This document shows, one piece after another, positions 7,229-14,483 of a stretch of DNA of 16,318 bases (position 1 is its first letter; each line of letters starts with the position of its first letter). Under the pieces are notes generated by a model. That model made no database searches, was not told the origin of the DNA, and saw nothing but the letters and a program-made list of their open reading frames with translations. The DNA is from Thermoanaerobaculales bacterium (GTDB taxonomy: Bacteria; Acidobacteriota; Thermoanaerobaculia; Thermoanaerobaculales; Sulfomarinibacteraceae), in assembly GCA_029932545.1 (NCBI GenBank), contig JAOZPW010000053.1, positions 1 to 16,318 of the forward strand, written 5' to 3'. The position numbers were made by a program, and so were the translations under genes.

Positions 7229-7249
7229 AGCTGACAGCTGAGAGCTCAC
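7229..7249. repeat. Heptamer triplet AGCTGAC-AGCTGAG-AGCTCAC
   Basis: Three adjacent 7-mers cover the nupC stop codon and the start of the 69-base gap to the lipoprotein gene. The period matches the repeats at 2207-2274, but the unit differs. It can form only a weak 5-bp stem (GAGCT/AGCTC), and no T-run follows. Confidence 0.5.
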
Positions 7250-8871
7250 AACAATATTCCGGCGATCGTCGCCGTCATCCATGACGCCAGAGCACCACCC
7301 ACCATCGCACGGAAACCCAAGCGTGCCAGGTCCGATCGTCGTCCCGGAGCCACCGCCGCGATGCCGCCAATCTGGATACCGATCGACGAGAAGTTGGCAA
7401 ACCCACACAGGGCGTAGGTCGAAATCACGATCGCGCGTGGACTCAGACCCTGTGCAGAATGAATGTAATTTCCAAGCTGACCATAGGCGACGAACTCGTT
7501 GAGCGAGAGTTTGATGCCCAGCAGATTACCCACAAGGCCGGCCTCTGCCCACGGCACGCCCATCAACCAGGCCAACGGTCTGAGAATGGTCCCGAACAGG
7601 GTCTGGAGCGACCCGGGGAAGATCCCGGCGAACTCTCCATTGACCGGCGACATGCCCCCAGAGCTGTACGTGACCCAGACGCCATGCAGCAACCGCCCGT
7701 CGATCAGGCTGTCCACCCAGTTGAACAGGACGTCGACGACTGCAATCAATGCAATAAATCCGATCAGCATGGCACCGACATTCAGCGCCAATTTGAAGCC
7801 ATCGGTGATGCCGCCGGTTGCCGCTTCGATCGTATTTGCGCCGGTATCAATCTTCGGCATAACGACGTCACCTGCAGTCACCGAATGCTCGGTCTCCGGA
7901 AAAATAATCTTGCCGAAGACCAGGGCAGCGGGCGCCGACATTACCGACGCTGCGATCAGATGCCCCGCATCCACTCCCATCGCAACATAGGCCGCCAATA
8001 CACCCCCGGCAATCGTGGCAAATCCGCCCACCATTATGGTGAGCAACTCCGAATCGGTCATCTCGTCCAAAAAGGGCTTGATCAGCAGAGGCGCTTCGGT
8101 CTGACCCACGAAAATATTGGCTGAACACGACAGAGTCTCCGCCCCCGAGGTGCCGATCGTCCAGCGCATGAATCGAGCCATCGCCTCGATGACCTTCTGC
8201 ATGACCCCCCAGTGGTAAAGAACGCCCATCAGTCCGCCGAAGAAGATGATCGTCGGCAGGGCCTTGAAGGCAAACTGGAAACCGAACCCGGGCCATCCCG
8301 CATCGGGACCCGGAAAATAGTACTGTCCATCCGCCAGGTTGCCGAAAAGAAAGCGTGAACCGTAGTCCGACAGACTCAAGAAGGCGGCGACCTTTCCCGA
8401 AAACACGGCGAAAACGGTGCTCCCAGTCCGGCCGGAGACCACCAGCCATGAGACCCCCCCGGCCAGCAACACCAGGATGCTGCTCTGACGAACGACATCG
8501 GGCAGTTTCAACCACCCTCCCCCCAACGCCACAGCCAGGCAGGTCAAGACGACCCACGGCAGCGCACCTGGCAATGCCCAACCGAGGGCTGCAGCGCCCG
8601 CCCCTACGCCTACCAACGTAACAAGAGCCAACGACAACCTGCCCGTGAAAAGTCCTCCCGGCCTCAAGAGAACATAGATGCCGATCAGAGCGGCGAAAAT
8701 CCCCATTCCTATGAAACTCAGGTAGTTGTCCCTGAGGATGATCACCCCCAGAAGAAACTGGAGACCAATGCCCCACACAACCGTCCTCACATTGACCTTC
8801 GTCCGATGAGCGGAAATCGCCCAGGCGATTCCCAAGAGGGCGAACAACCCCAACACACTGACCCAATGCAT
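7246..8871 (-). CDS. nupC: Concentrative nucleoside transporter, NupC/CNT family, with extra membrane segments
   Basis: An inner-membrane nucleoside:cation symporter of 541 residues. CNT hallmarks are LPTIIFFGGLMGVLYHWGVM, GQTEAPLLIKPF (from about 256), SAPAALVFGKIIFPETE, NLLGIKLSLNEFVAY (the family G-x-K-x3-N-E-F-V-A-Y motif) and CGFANFSSIGIQIGG near the C-terminus. Usual bacterial NupC has about 400 residues. The surplus lies mainly at residues about 50-147, where four extra hydrophobic stretches (around 52-69, 80-100, 105-120 and 131-147) separate the two usual N-terminal helices from the core. GGAGG sits four bases before the ATG. The gene is divergent from vapB across 241 bases and first in the run that continues to the lipoprotein and pabBC. 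Whether the cation is Na+ or H+ cannot be told. Confidence 0.93.
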   Translation of the reverse strand: MHWVSVLGLFALLGIAWAISAHRTKVNVRTVVWGIGLQFLLGVIILRDNYLSFIGMGIFAALIGIYVLLRPGGLFTGRLSLALVTLVGVGAGAAALGWALPGALPWVVLTCLAVALGGGWLKLPDVVRQSSILVLLAGGVSWLVVSGRTGSTVFAVFSGKVAAFLSLSDYGSRFLFGNLADGQYYFPGPDAGWPGFGFQFAFKALPTIIFFGGLMGVLYHWGVMQKVIEAMARFMRWTIGTSGAETLSCSANIFVGQTEAPLLIKPFLDEMTDSELLTIMVGGFATIAGGVLAAYVAMGVDAGHLIAASVMSAPAALVFGKIIFPETEHSVTAGDVVMPKIDTGANTIEAATGGITDGFKLALNVGAMLIGFIALIAVVDVLFNWVDSLIDGRLLHGVWVTYSSGGMSPVNGEFAGIFPGSLQTLFGTILRPLAWLMGVPWAEAGLVGNLLGIKLSLNEFVAYGQLGNYIHSAQGLSPRAIVISTYALCGFANFSSIGIQIGGIAAVAPGRRSDLARLGFRAMVGGALASWMTATIAGILL

Positions 8872-8959
8872 CCAGCCTCCTCGCGTAACCCGATCCGCTC
8901 CGGGGATTCTCCCATAGAAAAGGAAAGAAAAGGCATCATTTGGCCACCTCTCTTCGGTT

Positions 8960-8991
8960 TCCCCGAGCCCGAGCCCTCGATACCGTTACCG
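8960..8991. repeat. Degenerate hexamer repeat, second copy of the CCCGAG-type phrase
   Basis: TCCCCG, AGCCCG, AGCCCTCG, ATACCG and TTACCG sit in the nupC-vapB divergent gap and match the wording of the array at 3374-3409. Looser CCCGCT/CCCGGC/TCCGGC words continue to about 9050. The remainder of the 8872-9112 gap holds only the vapBC promoter region. Confidence 0.6.
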
Positions 8992-9063
8992 TTTCGCGGG
9001 TTCAGACCTCCCGCTCCCGGCTCCGTCCTGGTTCCGGCTCCACCGGGTTGGTTAGATATCGAT

Positions 9064-9102
9064 TTGCGCCGGGGCTGGAATACACATATACTTGCAAGTA
9101 TA
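9064..9102 (+). promoter_or_regulatory. vapBC promoter with overlapping 16-bp palindromic operator
   Basis: TTGCGC (9064-9069) and TATACT (9087-9092), 17 bases apart, form a plausible sigma70 promoter. TATACTTGCAAGTATA (9087-9102) is a perfect 16-bp palindrome covering the -10 box and the expected start point, and ending at the ribosome-binding site AGGAGG (9102-9107). This is the usual position for autorepression by a ribbon-helix-helix antitoxin or the antitoxin-toxin complex. Confidence 0.82.
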
Positions 9103-9112
9103 GGAGGCTTCT

Positions 9113-9343
9113 ATGTCCCAGATCACGCTTTACCTCGAAGAGGAAACGGCCCAACAACTCAAGGCCGCGGCCGGCGCCGCCGGCCAGTCGGTCAGCAGGT
9201 GGGTCGCCGACTTGATCCGGCAGAAGATCGCCACCGAATGGCCTGGAAACGTGATCAACCTCGCCGGTGCGTGGCCCGATCTCCAGACGACCGAACAGCT
9301 TCGCGCTGCCGAACCGGAAGACACCCCACGGGAGTTCCTGTGA
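9113..9343 (+). CDS. vapB: VapB-type antitoxin, ribbon-helix-helix family
   Basis: A 76-residue protein. The N-terminus, QITLYLEEETAQQLKAAAGA followed by AGQSVSRWVADLIRQKI, is a strand and two helices of the CopG/Arc ribbon-helix-helix fold, which binds DNA as a dimer. The C-terminal part (about 44-76, AGAWPDL ... EDTPREFL) is the usual flexible segment that docks into the toxin. AGGAGG lies five bases before the ATG. Its stop overlaps the toxin start (TGATG), so the two are translationally coupled. The palindrome just upstream is its likely operator. It neutralises VapC and represses its own operon, as in the family. Confidence 0.9.
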   Translation: MSQITLYLEEETAQQLKAAAGAAGQSVSRWVADLIRQKIATEWPGNVINLAGAWPDLQTTEQLRAAEPEDTPREFL

Positions 9344-9735
9344 TGTTTGCCCTGGACACGAACACACTGATTTACTTCTTCAAGGGAATCGGCCGCATTG
9401 GTGATCGCCTGATAGCAACACCGCCCAGTCAAATATTGATCCCCTCGGTCGTTCTGTTCGAGCTGGAAGTTGGAATCGAAAAGTCCATATCACCAACAAA
9501 ACGTCGAAAGCAACTCAAAGAACTCCTCGCCGTCGTGACCGTTCAATCCTTCGGCACAATCGAAGCCCGAACGGCGGCCTTGATCAGAGCCGGTCTCGAA
9601 AAACGCGGGAAACCGATCGGCCCTCTCGATACCCTGATCGCCGCCACAGCCCTTGCCCACAACGCGGTTCTGATCACGCACAACACCCGTGAATTCAAAC
9701 GCGTACCCAAGCTCGAGGTTGTGGACTGGTATTAG
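9343..9735 (+). CDS. vapC: VapC-type PIN-domain ribonuclease toxin
   Basis: A 130-residue PIN domain covering the whole protein. Acidic residues expected to bind Mg2+ are D5 (FALDTNTLIYF), E40 (VVLFELEVGIE) and D96 (IGPLDTLIAATAL), with N114 in the terminal motif ITHNTREFKRV. VapC toxins cleave tRNA or rRNA when the antitoxin is lost. All key positions are present, so it looks intact. The start is the ATG overlapping the vapB stop. A longer open frame reaching back to 8806 is antisense to nupC and in the wrong frame for vapB, so it is rejected. No terminator is obvious after the stop. Confidence 0.93.
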   Translation: MFALDTNTLIYFFKGIGRIGDRLIATPPSQILIPSVVLFELEVGIEKSISPTKRRKQLKELLAVVTVQSFGTIEARTAALIRAGLEKRGKPIGPLDTLIAATALAHNAVLITHNTREFKRVPKLEVVDWY

Positions 9736-9770
9736 TCAGGCTCTTCTATATTCCGGGTTCGATCTCGTCC

Positions 9771-9817
9771 TTCTTTGCATTCCTTCGCGCTCTTTGCGTC
9801 TTGGCAATTCAATTGCC
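9771..9817. repeat. Degenerate 9-10-nt tandem units and a 15-base palindrome
   Basis: TTCTTTGCAT, TCCTTCGCGC and TCTTTGCGTC follow each other at 9771-9800. GGCAATT-C-AATTGCC (9803-9817) comes next. The 151-base gap between vapC and the membrane protein otherwise holds nothing I can name. The palindrome could be a protein-binding dyad, since its one-base centre makes a full RNA hairpin impossible. Confidence 0.5.
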
Positions 9818-9886
9818 TTTCCCGTCACCATCGGGTTAACCCTGAACAACTCCCACCATTTTCCGTAGTTCTTCATGGGAGGGCTC

Positions 9887-10267
9887 ATGACTGCCGTTAC
9901 ATCATCACCTACAACATCCAAAGGAACGATTGCCGGAATCCTGAATATCGCTTCGGGCGTGATGGCACTTACGGGCGGGGCCGTCCTTGCGGCGATCGGT
10001 CTGATTGGGACTGGGGTACTCTACGCAATCCCCGACGACATGCCGCCAATCCAGTGGCTGCCGCTGGCCTTCTTCGGCCCAATGGCTCTGATGATCCTGA
10101 TCGCTGGAGTGATCGCCATCATCGGGGGCATCAAGGCCATCAAACGCACGAGTTGGGCGTGGACTTTGGCCGGCGCCGTCGCCGCCCTGGTCTGCTGCTT
10201 GCCTTTAGGCGTCGCCTCCCTGGTCGCCACCGTGATGGCCGAGGGAGAGTTCCGCGGTAGGGTGTGA
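9887..10267 (+). CDS. Small multi-pass membrane protein of unknown function
   Basis: 126 residues with three or four hydrophobic segments: IAGILNIASGVMALTGGAVL to about residue 47, PLAFFGPMALMILIAGVIAIIGG, and WTLAGAVAALVCCLPLGVAS. A Ser/Thr-rich N-terminus precedes them, and the tail ends TVMAEGEFRGRV. The layout resembles small Gly/Ala-rich 'DUF4190/DUF4064-like' membrane proteins, but I would not assign a family. ATG 9887 is chosen because GGGAGGG (9877-9883) lies just upstream; an in-frame ATG at 9875 would overlap that site. The gene is convergent with the nuclease-family gene, and the two stops are six bases apart. Confidence 0.72.
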   Translation: MTAVTSSPTTSKGTIAGILNIASGVMALTGGAVLAAIGLIGTGVLYAIPDDMPPIQWLPLAFFGPMALMILIAGVIAIIGGIKAIKRTSWAWTLAGAVAALVCCLPLGVASLVATVMAEGEFRGRV

Positions 10268-10273
10268 CGCAGA

Positions 10274-11296
10274 TCAGGATCCCGGACTGATTTCAAAGGT
10301 CACCGGGCAATGATCTGACACATCCCAGAAGGTGCCGTCTTCCTGGCCTGCCTCCGAAACCAATTCGCCGCAGTTGTGACGTTTGCAGTGCAACCACGAC
10401 TGTGGGCTCGTCACCTGGTGATCCTCAAATCCCTTGAGATAGACCAGGTCCAGGAGGGAAGGAACCTGGACCCCGTCCCACCGGCCTCCGCCTTCCCAAT
10501 ACTCGGTGCAGCCACTGGAATTCGGCGAACGCCGCAGGCCCGCTCCCTGCATCAGACCGTCGAGCATGGCCAGTTCTTCAGCCTGGGACCCGCCTTCCCA
10601 ACCGGTGACGTTGAAATCTCCCTGAACAATCAGGTTGGCGCGCTCGGCGCCGAGGGCGTTTTCATCGATCCAGTCGATCAGCGCCCGGTACTGCTGCCTG
10701 CGATGTGAAAACCCACGGGGCGCAGCCGCCAGATGCACCTGGATGACGGTGAATTCCAGTGGCGGATCCTGCCGTGTCCGAAACGTCGCCACCAGAGCAG
10801 GCTTGTAGCCTTGCGTGACCGCGACACCAGCAATTTCTTCGAACTTACCGACCATCTCAATGCGGTCGTCATCCCACGCCAGGCCAATCATCTGGTTGTG
10901 CCGCCCGCCATACGAACCGAAAACCAAGCGGTACTTCCGATTATCCCCGGCCCTCTTGAGAATCTGCCCAAACCGTTGCGTATCTATGATCTCCTCGAAA
11001 CCGATAACATCGGCATCCAACCCGTGCAGGGCATCCTCGAGGTCACAGATATTGGTTCTCCGGCTGAAGCCAAGATCAGGATCCTGCGGCCTCTGGTCCA
11101 ACGGAAAATTCCGAATATTCCACAAGGCCACGCGCACTGTGTCCGTTGAAGCAGGAGGCGGCAATTCCCCGGCCGTAACGCCAGACCCGGGAAAACCCTC
11201 GCACCGAAGTTGGGTGCGCACCTTGAGAGCCGAGACGACAACGAATGCGATCACCATCACAATTAACACGACTACAATCCGGCCCTTGTGTTTCAT
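10274..11296 (-). CDS. Membrane-anchored endonuclease/exonuclease/phosphatase (EEP) superfamily protein
   Basis: 340 residues. The N-terminus has one membrane segment (MKHKGRIVVVLIVMVIAFVVVSAL), either an anchor or an uncleaved signal, so the enzyme domain should lie outside the cytoplasm. EEP motifs are in order: VALWNIRNF (metal/phosphate Asn), DVIGFEEI (Glu), FTVIQVHLAA (His), IVQGDFNVTG (Asp and Asn) and DVSDHCPVTF (Asp-His pair). All catalytic positions are present. Members hydrolyse phosphodiesters in DNA, RNA or phospholipids; an extracellular nuclease role is the simplest guess. ATG 11296 is preferred because GGAGG is six bases upstream. An earlier in-frame start at 11374 would put 26 residues before the anchor. 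Single gene, no clear operon partner. Confidence 0.87.
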   Translation of the reverse strand: MKHKGRIVVVLIVMVIAFVVVSALKVRTQLRCEGFPGSGVTAGELPPPASTDTVRVALWNIRNFPLDQRPQDPDLGFSRRTNICDLEDALHGLDADVIGFEEIIDTQRFGQILKRAGDNRKYRLVFGSYGGRHNQMIGLAWDDDRIEMVGKFEEIAGVAVTQGYKPALVATFRTRQDPPLEFTVIQVHLAAAPRGFSHRRQQYRALIDWIDENALGAERANLIVQGDFNVTGWEGGSQAEELAMLDGLMQGAGLRRSPNSSGCTEYWEGGGRWDGVQVPSLLDLVYLKGFEDHQVTSPQSWLHCKRHNCGELVSEAGQEDGTFWDVSDHCPVTFEISPGS

Positions 11297-11541
11297 TTCT
11301 CGCCTCCGGAGGTGATTCTCGCCGATGTCACTCGGAGCCGCAAGGACTTGACACATCTCATCCGCCAGAATCACTCAGGTTAGGCAAAACCAATCTCGTA
11401 TGGAGGCGCCCGAAACCCGCAGGTCTGATCGCGGGGGCAGTCGTCATCATCTTCTTCATGGGTCCATTGCTGACTGCTGGTCTGGCATTACTGCGGGCTG
11501 AGATCAAGGATTCCACTAAGGAGGTCAAAGCACCGGCGTAA
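11245..11541 (+). CDS. Doubtful small single-pass membrane protein
   Basis: An open frame of 98 codons whose last 40 read like a genuine small membrane protein: AGLIAGAVVIIFFMGPLLTAG then LALLRAEIKDSTKEVKAPA, a hydrophobic helix followed by a charged tail. The first half is poor, is antisense to the start of the EEP gene, and has no ribosome-binding site. No ATG, GTG or TTG lies in frame close to the helix. It may be the 3' end of a decayed gene or chance. Otherwise the 228-base gap 11297-11524 contains only an isolated TTGACA (11348) without a matching -10. Confidence 0.22.
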   Translation: MRSPSQLTRLQSGPCVSFLASGGDSRRCHSEPQGLDTSHPPESLRLGKTNLVWRRPKPAGLIAGAVVIIFFMGPLLTAGLALLRAEIKDSTKEVKAPA

Positions 11542-14347
11542 TTGCCGACCATGCGTCAGTCGTACCGGTCTCGAAGCCATCCGAGAAAATCAAGCCCGTA
11601 TCCTCTTCAACGGCGGTTACTAAACCACTGTCAACGCTTTCCCAATACACCGATGCCGGAAATATCCAGGGGGCCAGGTGGTAGCGTGCAAGCGTGTCAC
11701 CGACGAGGCGATGTCGGACCTTGAACATCGGCTTGAGATTTGTCGACGCGTCCGGCGTCAGGTTCACGGTCACAAAGAAAGACTCGAGGTCGCCATAACC
11801 GATCGCCGGATTCGGGTCACCTGCGGGCACCAAGACTGCCATCGAAGCGGCGATCCCGGCGTCGGTGACCAACAAGGTGTCGAGCCCGACCTCAAAAACA
11901 CCACTCCCATCGCTGTCAAACCAGATCTCGACCGATGCCACGAGCTCTTGAATCCCCGAATCCGAAAATAGCCCACCGGTGGAGCTGAGAAATTGCAGAT
12001 TCAACCGGTTGAGTTCAATATCCGGATCTCCGTCGTGGGCTGCACTAAAAGGAACAATCTCAAAGATCACCGCTCTCTGACCGTCAACGGCCGTCGCCGG
12101 CGTCCGATCGAAGGTGCCGACAGTGACCTGTCCCCCCTGATTGGAGAAGACCAAGACCCTGTCGGCCTCGGTCCCGGCGGCAACAATATCGGGCATGCCA
12201 TTGCTGTCGAGATCAGCCACAACCACCGCTGCCGCCCCCACAAGCGTGTCGGTGACCGCACCCATCGGGATCCACGACGTTCCATACCCGCTATGGTTTT
12301 TCCACCGCAGAACCTCTGCCCCGGTCGACGTTGTCGCTACCAGGTCGAGTGCTCCATCGAGGTCAAAGTCCGCCGCACTCAGGGAACTGATGCCGCCGAT
12401 GTCGGTTGCCGCCCCGTACTTGAACCATGATGTTCCGTTCTGATTGAGGAAAACGTCCAGGGTGTCGCCGGCAGAGGCCGCCACTGCCACATCCTCCCAG
12501 CCGTCACGGTTGAAATCCCCAACCTCGAGGTCGATCGGGCCGTCGATGGCCGTGGTGATGTCCAGGGAAGTATATGAAAAGCCGCAGTCCACATTGAGGT
12601 AAGCACTGACGGTATCGGCTCCGTATTGGGCGACGATGACATCTGCGCCGTCCTCATGGTCGATATCCACGACCTGAACCGCTGACGCCCCTGACCACAA
12701 CGACCCCGAGACCCTGAGACTCCACGAACTCCCGTCGCCATTGTTGTTCTCCCAGAAGCGAATCTCCTCACCGAGAAACGACGCGACGGCAATATCGAGG
12801 TCCCCATCACAATCAAAGTCCCCGAGATCAAAGTCAATCACACCGTCTATCGACGTGTCGATCATATGGCGTGTATAGGACCCGATAAAATCGAACTCGT
12901 ACCAGGCCAGTGAGTCCGCACGGCTACCGATGGCGATGAGGTCGAGATGGCCGTCATGGTTGAGGTCCGCGATCCGGACCTTCTCTGCACCGTTGAGATC
13001 GGAATCGATGGCGGTCGGAGCCGACCAGCTGCCACCCTGCCGGAACCAGATCAGGACATCGACGGCCCCCGTTTCGTTAAACGCTGTCGCCGCAAGGTCG
13101 AGTTCACCATCGCCATCGAGATCACCCGTCGCCAGGGAGGTCACGGCGGGTGGACCGGTGATCGGCCCGCCCTCGAAGGGGAAGGCCGCGGACCAGTGCA
13201 GGGAGACATTTTCTCTCCAGGCAACGGTGTCGTCGAACTCCGCTACCGCCACGATGTCAAGATCGCCGTCACCATCGATGTCTGCTGAACGCGCGGACCG
13301 GGCGCCACTGGAGTCCGTAGCCACATCCCTCGTGACCCAGGCGCCCGGTTGCCGTTCGATCCATACCACCTCGTTGCCGGTCCTGCCTACGGCCAAAATA
13401 TCCAGATCACCATCGAGATCCAGGTCCACGACCTCCAGTTCGTAGGCGCCCTCGATCCCACCGGCGATCGGTTGTTCCTCCCAGGGGAGACTGTAACTGA
13501 CCCAATTCTGGTACCACGCCACCTCTCCATCGGCAAAGGAGCCGGCGATGACATCCAAATCGCCATCGTCGTCCATGTCTGCCAGATCGAGTCCAATGGC
13601 CTCGTTGACCGGCCCAAAGATCAGGCGGAAGGCCCAAGGTGACCAGGGATCCCCGGCCAAACCTCCGTTGAGGTACCAGCCGACCACGTTGAGATGGTGT
13701 GCGGCCAAAGCGATGTCCAGCCGCCCGTCGCCATTGATATCACCGAGCCTGACGGTGTGGGCGCCCCATGCATCAACATCGACCTCGAAGAGTGCCCATG
13801 CCGTGCCCTCGCCGTTGGTATTCTCGAAGATCGTCACAAACCCCTCGGTTGACGTCATGAAGCTCGCCGAAACCAGGTCCACATCACCGTCGTTATCCAT
13901 ATCCCCGGCGACGACGCTGCGCACCCCGGAGATCGTCGTGCCGACAATTGGGTTCTCGACCCAGGTACCACCCCCGGCCCCCGGATTCTTCCACCACCGC
14001 ACGGCGTTGGCGCCGGTTCCCCGTTTACCGCCCACAACGTCAATCCAACCGTCACCGTCGATATCAGCAGTAAATACCGTGACCGCCTCGTCAAATGCCA
14101 CAGTGAGCGCGGTCCAAGAGCCCGGTGTACCGTTGAATCTGATCGCGATGGTATCGGCCTCGATGGCTGCAAGGACCACGTCGTCCAACCCATCACGATC
14201 GAGGTCGGCAACCGCCACGGCCGCAGCGCCGTCGAGGTTGTCGTGGATCGGGTACACAAGACCAAATGGAATCTCCAGGGCGTCCACGAATGGCGCCACG
14301 GTGGCCATCATCAAACTGCAGGCGACAAAGGATCGAATAAACAGCAT
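11525..14347 (-). CDS. Secreted FG-GAP/VCBS repeat protein with C-terminal GFE tail
   Basis: 940 residues. A signal peptide (MLFIRSFVACSLMMATVAPFVDA, cut expected near 23) is followed by fourteen repeats of about 47-54 residues. Each carries a calcium-loop motif of the type DxDxDGxxD followed by a hydrophobic strand, for example ADIDGDGWIDVV, GDMDNDGDVDLV, ADIDGDGDLDIV and GDLDGDGELDLA. The first Asp of each lies near 48, 95, 149, 203, 257, 308, 356, 409, 461, 510, 561, 611, 660 and 712. Fourteen fits two seven-bladed propellers. Residues 741-910 look like a beta-sandwich-type domain I cannot name, and the protein ends with GLIFSDGFETGTTDAW plus seven residues. Such proteins are usually extracellular and bind ligands or surfaces. 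GGAGG is five bases before the ATG; an in-frame start at 14371 would bury the signal peptide. Repeat 11 (VDIDHEDGAD) is degenerate. Confidence 0.9.
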   Translation of the reverse strand: MLFIRSFVACSLMMATVAPFVDALEIPFGLVYPIHDNLDGAAAVAVADLDRDGLDDVVLAAIEADTIAIRFNGTPGSWTALTVAFDEAVTVFTADIDGDGWIDVVGGKRGTGANAVRWWKNPGAGGGTWVENPIVGTTISGVRSVVAGDMDNDGDVDLVSASFMTSTEGFVTIFENTNGEGTAWALFEVDVDAWGAHTVRLGDINGDGRLDIALAAHHLNVVGWYLNGGLAGDPWSPWAFRLIFGPVNEAIGLDLADMDDDGDLDVIAGSFADGEVAWYQNWVSYSLPWEEQPIAGGIEGAYELEVVDLDLDGDLDILAVGRTGNEVVWIERQPGAWVTRDVATDSSGARSARSADIDGDGDLDIVAVAEFDDTVAWRENVSLHWSAAFPFEGGPITGPPAVTSLATGDLDGDGELDLAATAFNETGAVDVLIWFRQGGSWSAPTAIDSDLNGAEKVRIADLNHDGHLDLIAIGSRADSLAWYEFDFIGSYTRHMIDTSIDGVIDFDLGDFDCDGDLDIAVASFLGEEIRFWENNNGDGSSWSLRVSGSLWSGASAVQVVDIDHEDGADVIVAQYGADTVSAYLNVDCGFSYTSLDITTAIDGPIDLEVGDFNRDGWEDVAVAASAGDTLDVFLNQNGTSWFKYGAATDIGGISSLSAADFDLDGALDLVATTSTGAEVLRWKNHSGYGTSWIPMGAVTDTLVGAAAVVVADLDSNGMPDIVAAGTEADRVLVFSNQGGQVTVGTFDRTPATAVDGQRAVIFEIVPFSAAHDGDPDIELNRLNLQFLSSTGGLFSDSGIQELVASVEIWFDSDGSGVFEVGLDTLLVTDAGIAASMAVLVPAGDPNPAIGYGDLESFFVTVNLTPDASTNLKPMFKVRHRLVGDTLARYHLAPWIFPASVYWESVDSGLVTAVEEDTGLIFSDGFETGTTDAWSAITPVL

Positions 14348-14483
14348 TATTTCCTCCAGAGGTCTGTCCAAGAGTGAGTTTTGAGGAAAACGCCGTCACA
14401 GTCCATACACAGGGGCGACAATCTCATGTACTTCTGCGACACTGTCGTTCCCTTGACCCTGTCGGTCGAACGATTTCAAGGCA

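Noticed and set aside
8806..9342. N-terminal extension making VapC part of a 309-residue protein
   Set aside because: This stretch is antisense to nupC, crosses the intergenic repeats and runs through vapB in the wrong frame. The real toxin start is the ATG overlapping the vapB stop, and the PIN domain begins right there.
13548..14384. Plus-strand open frame of 278 codons with repeated Ser/Pro words
   Set aside because: The apparent repeats are only the reverse complement of the FG-GAP calcium-loop codons.
14437..14447. Small palindrome CGACA-C-TGTCG in the divergent FG-GAP/MOP gap
   Set aside because: Eleven bases with five-base arms is expected by chance at this scale, and I could not place convincing -10 and -35 boxes around it.
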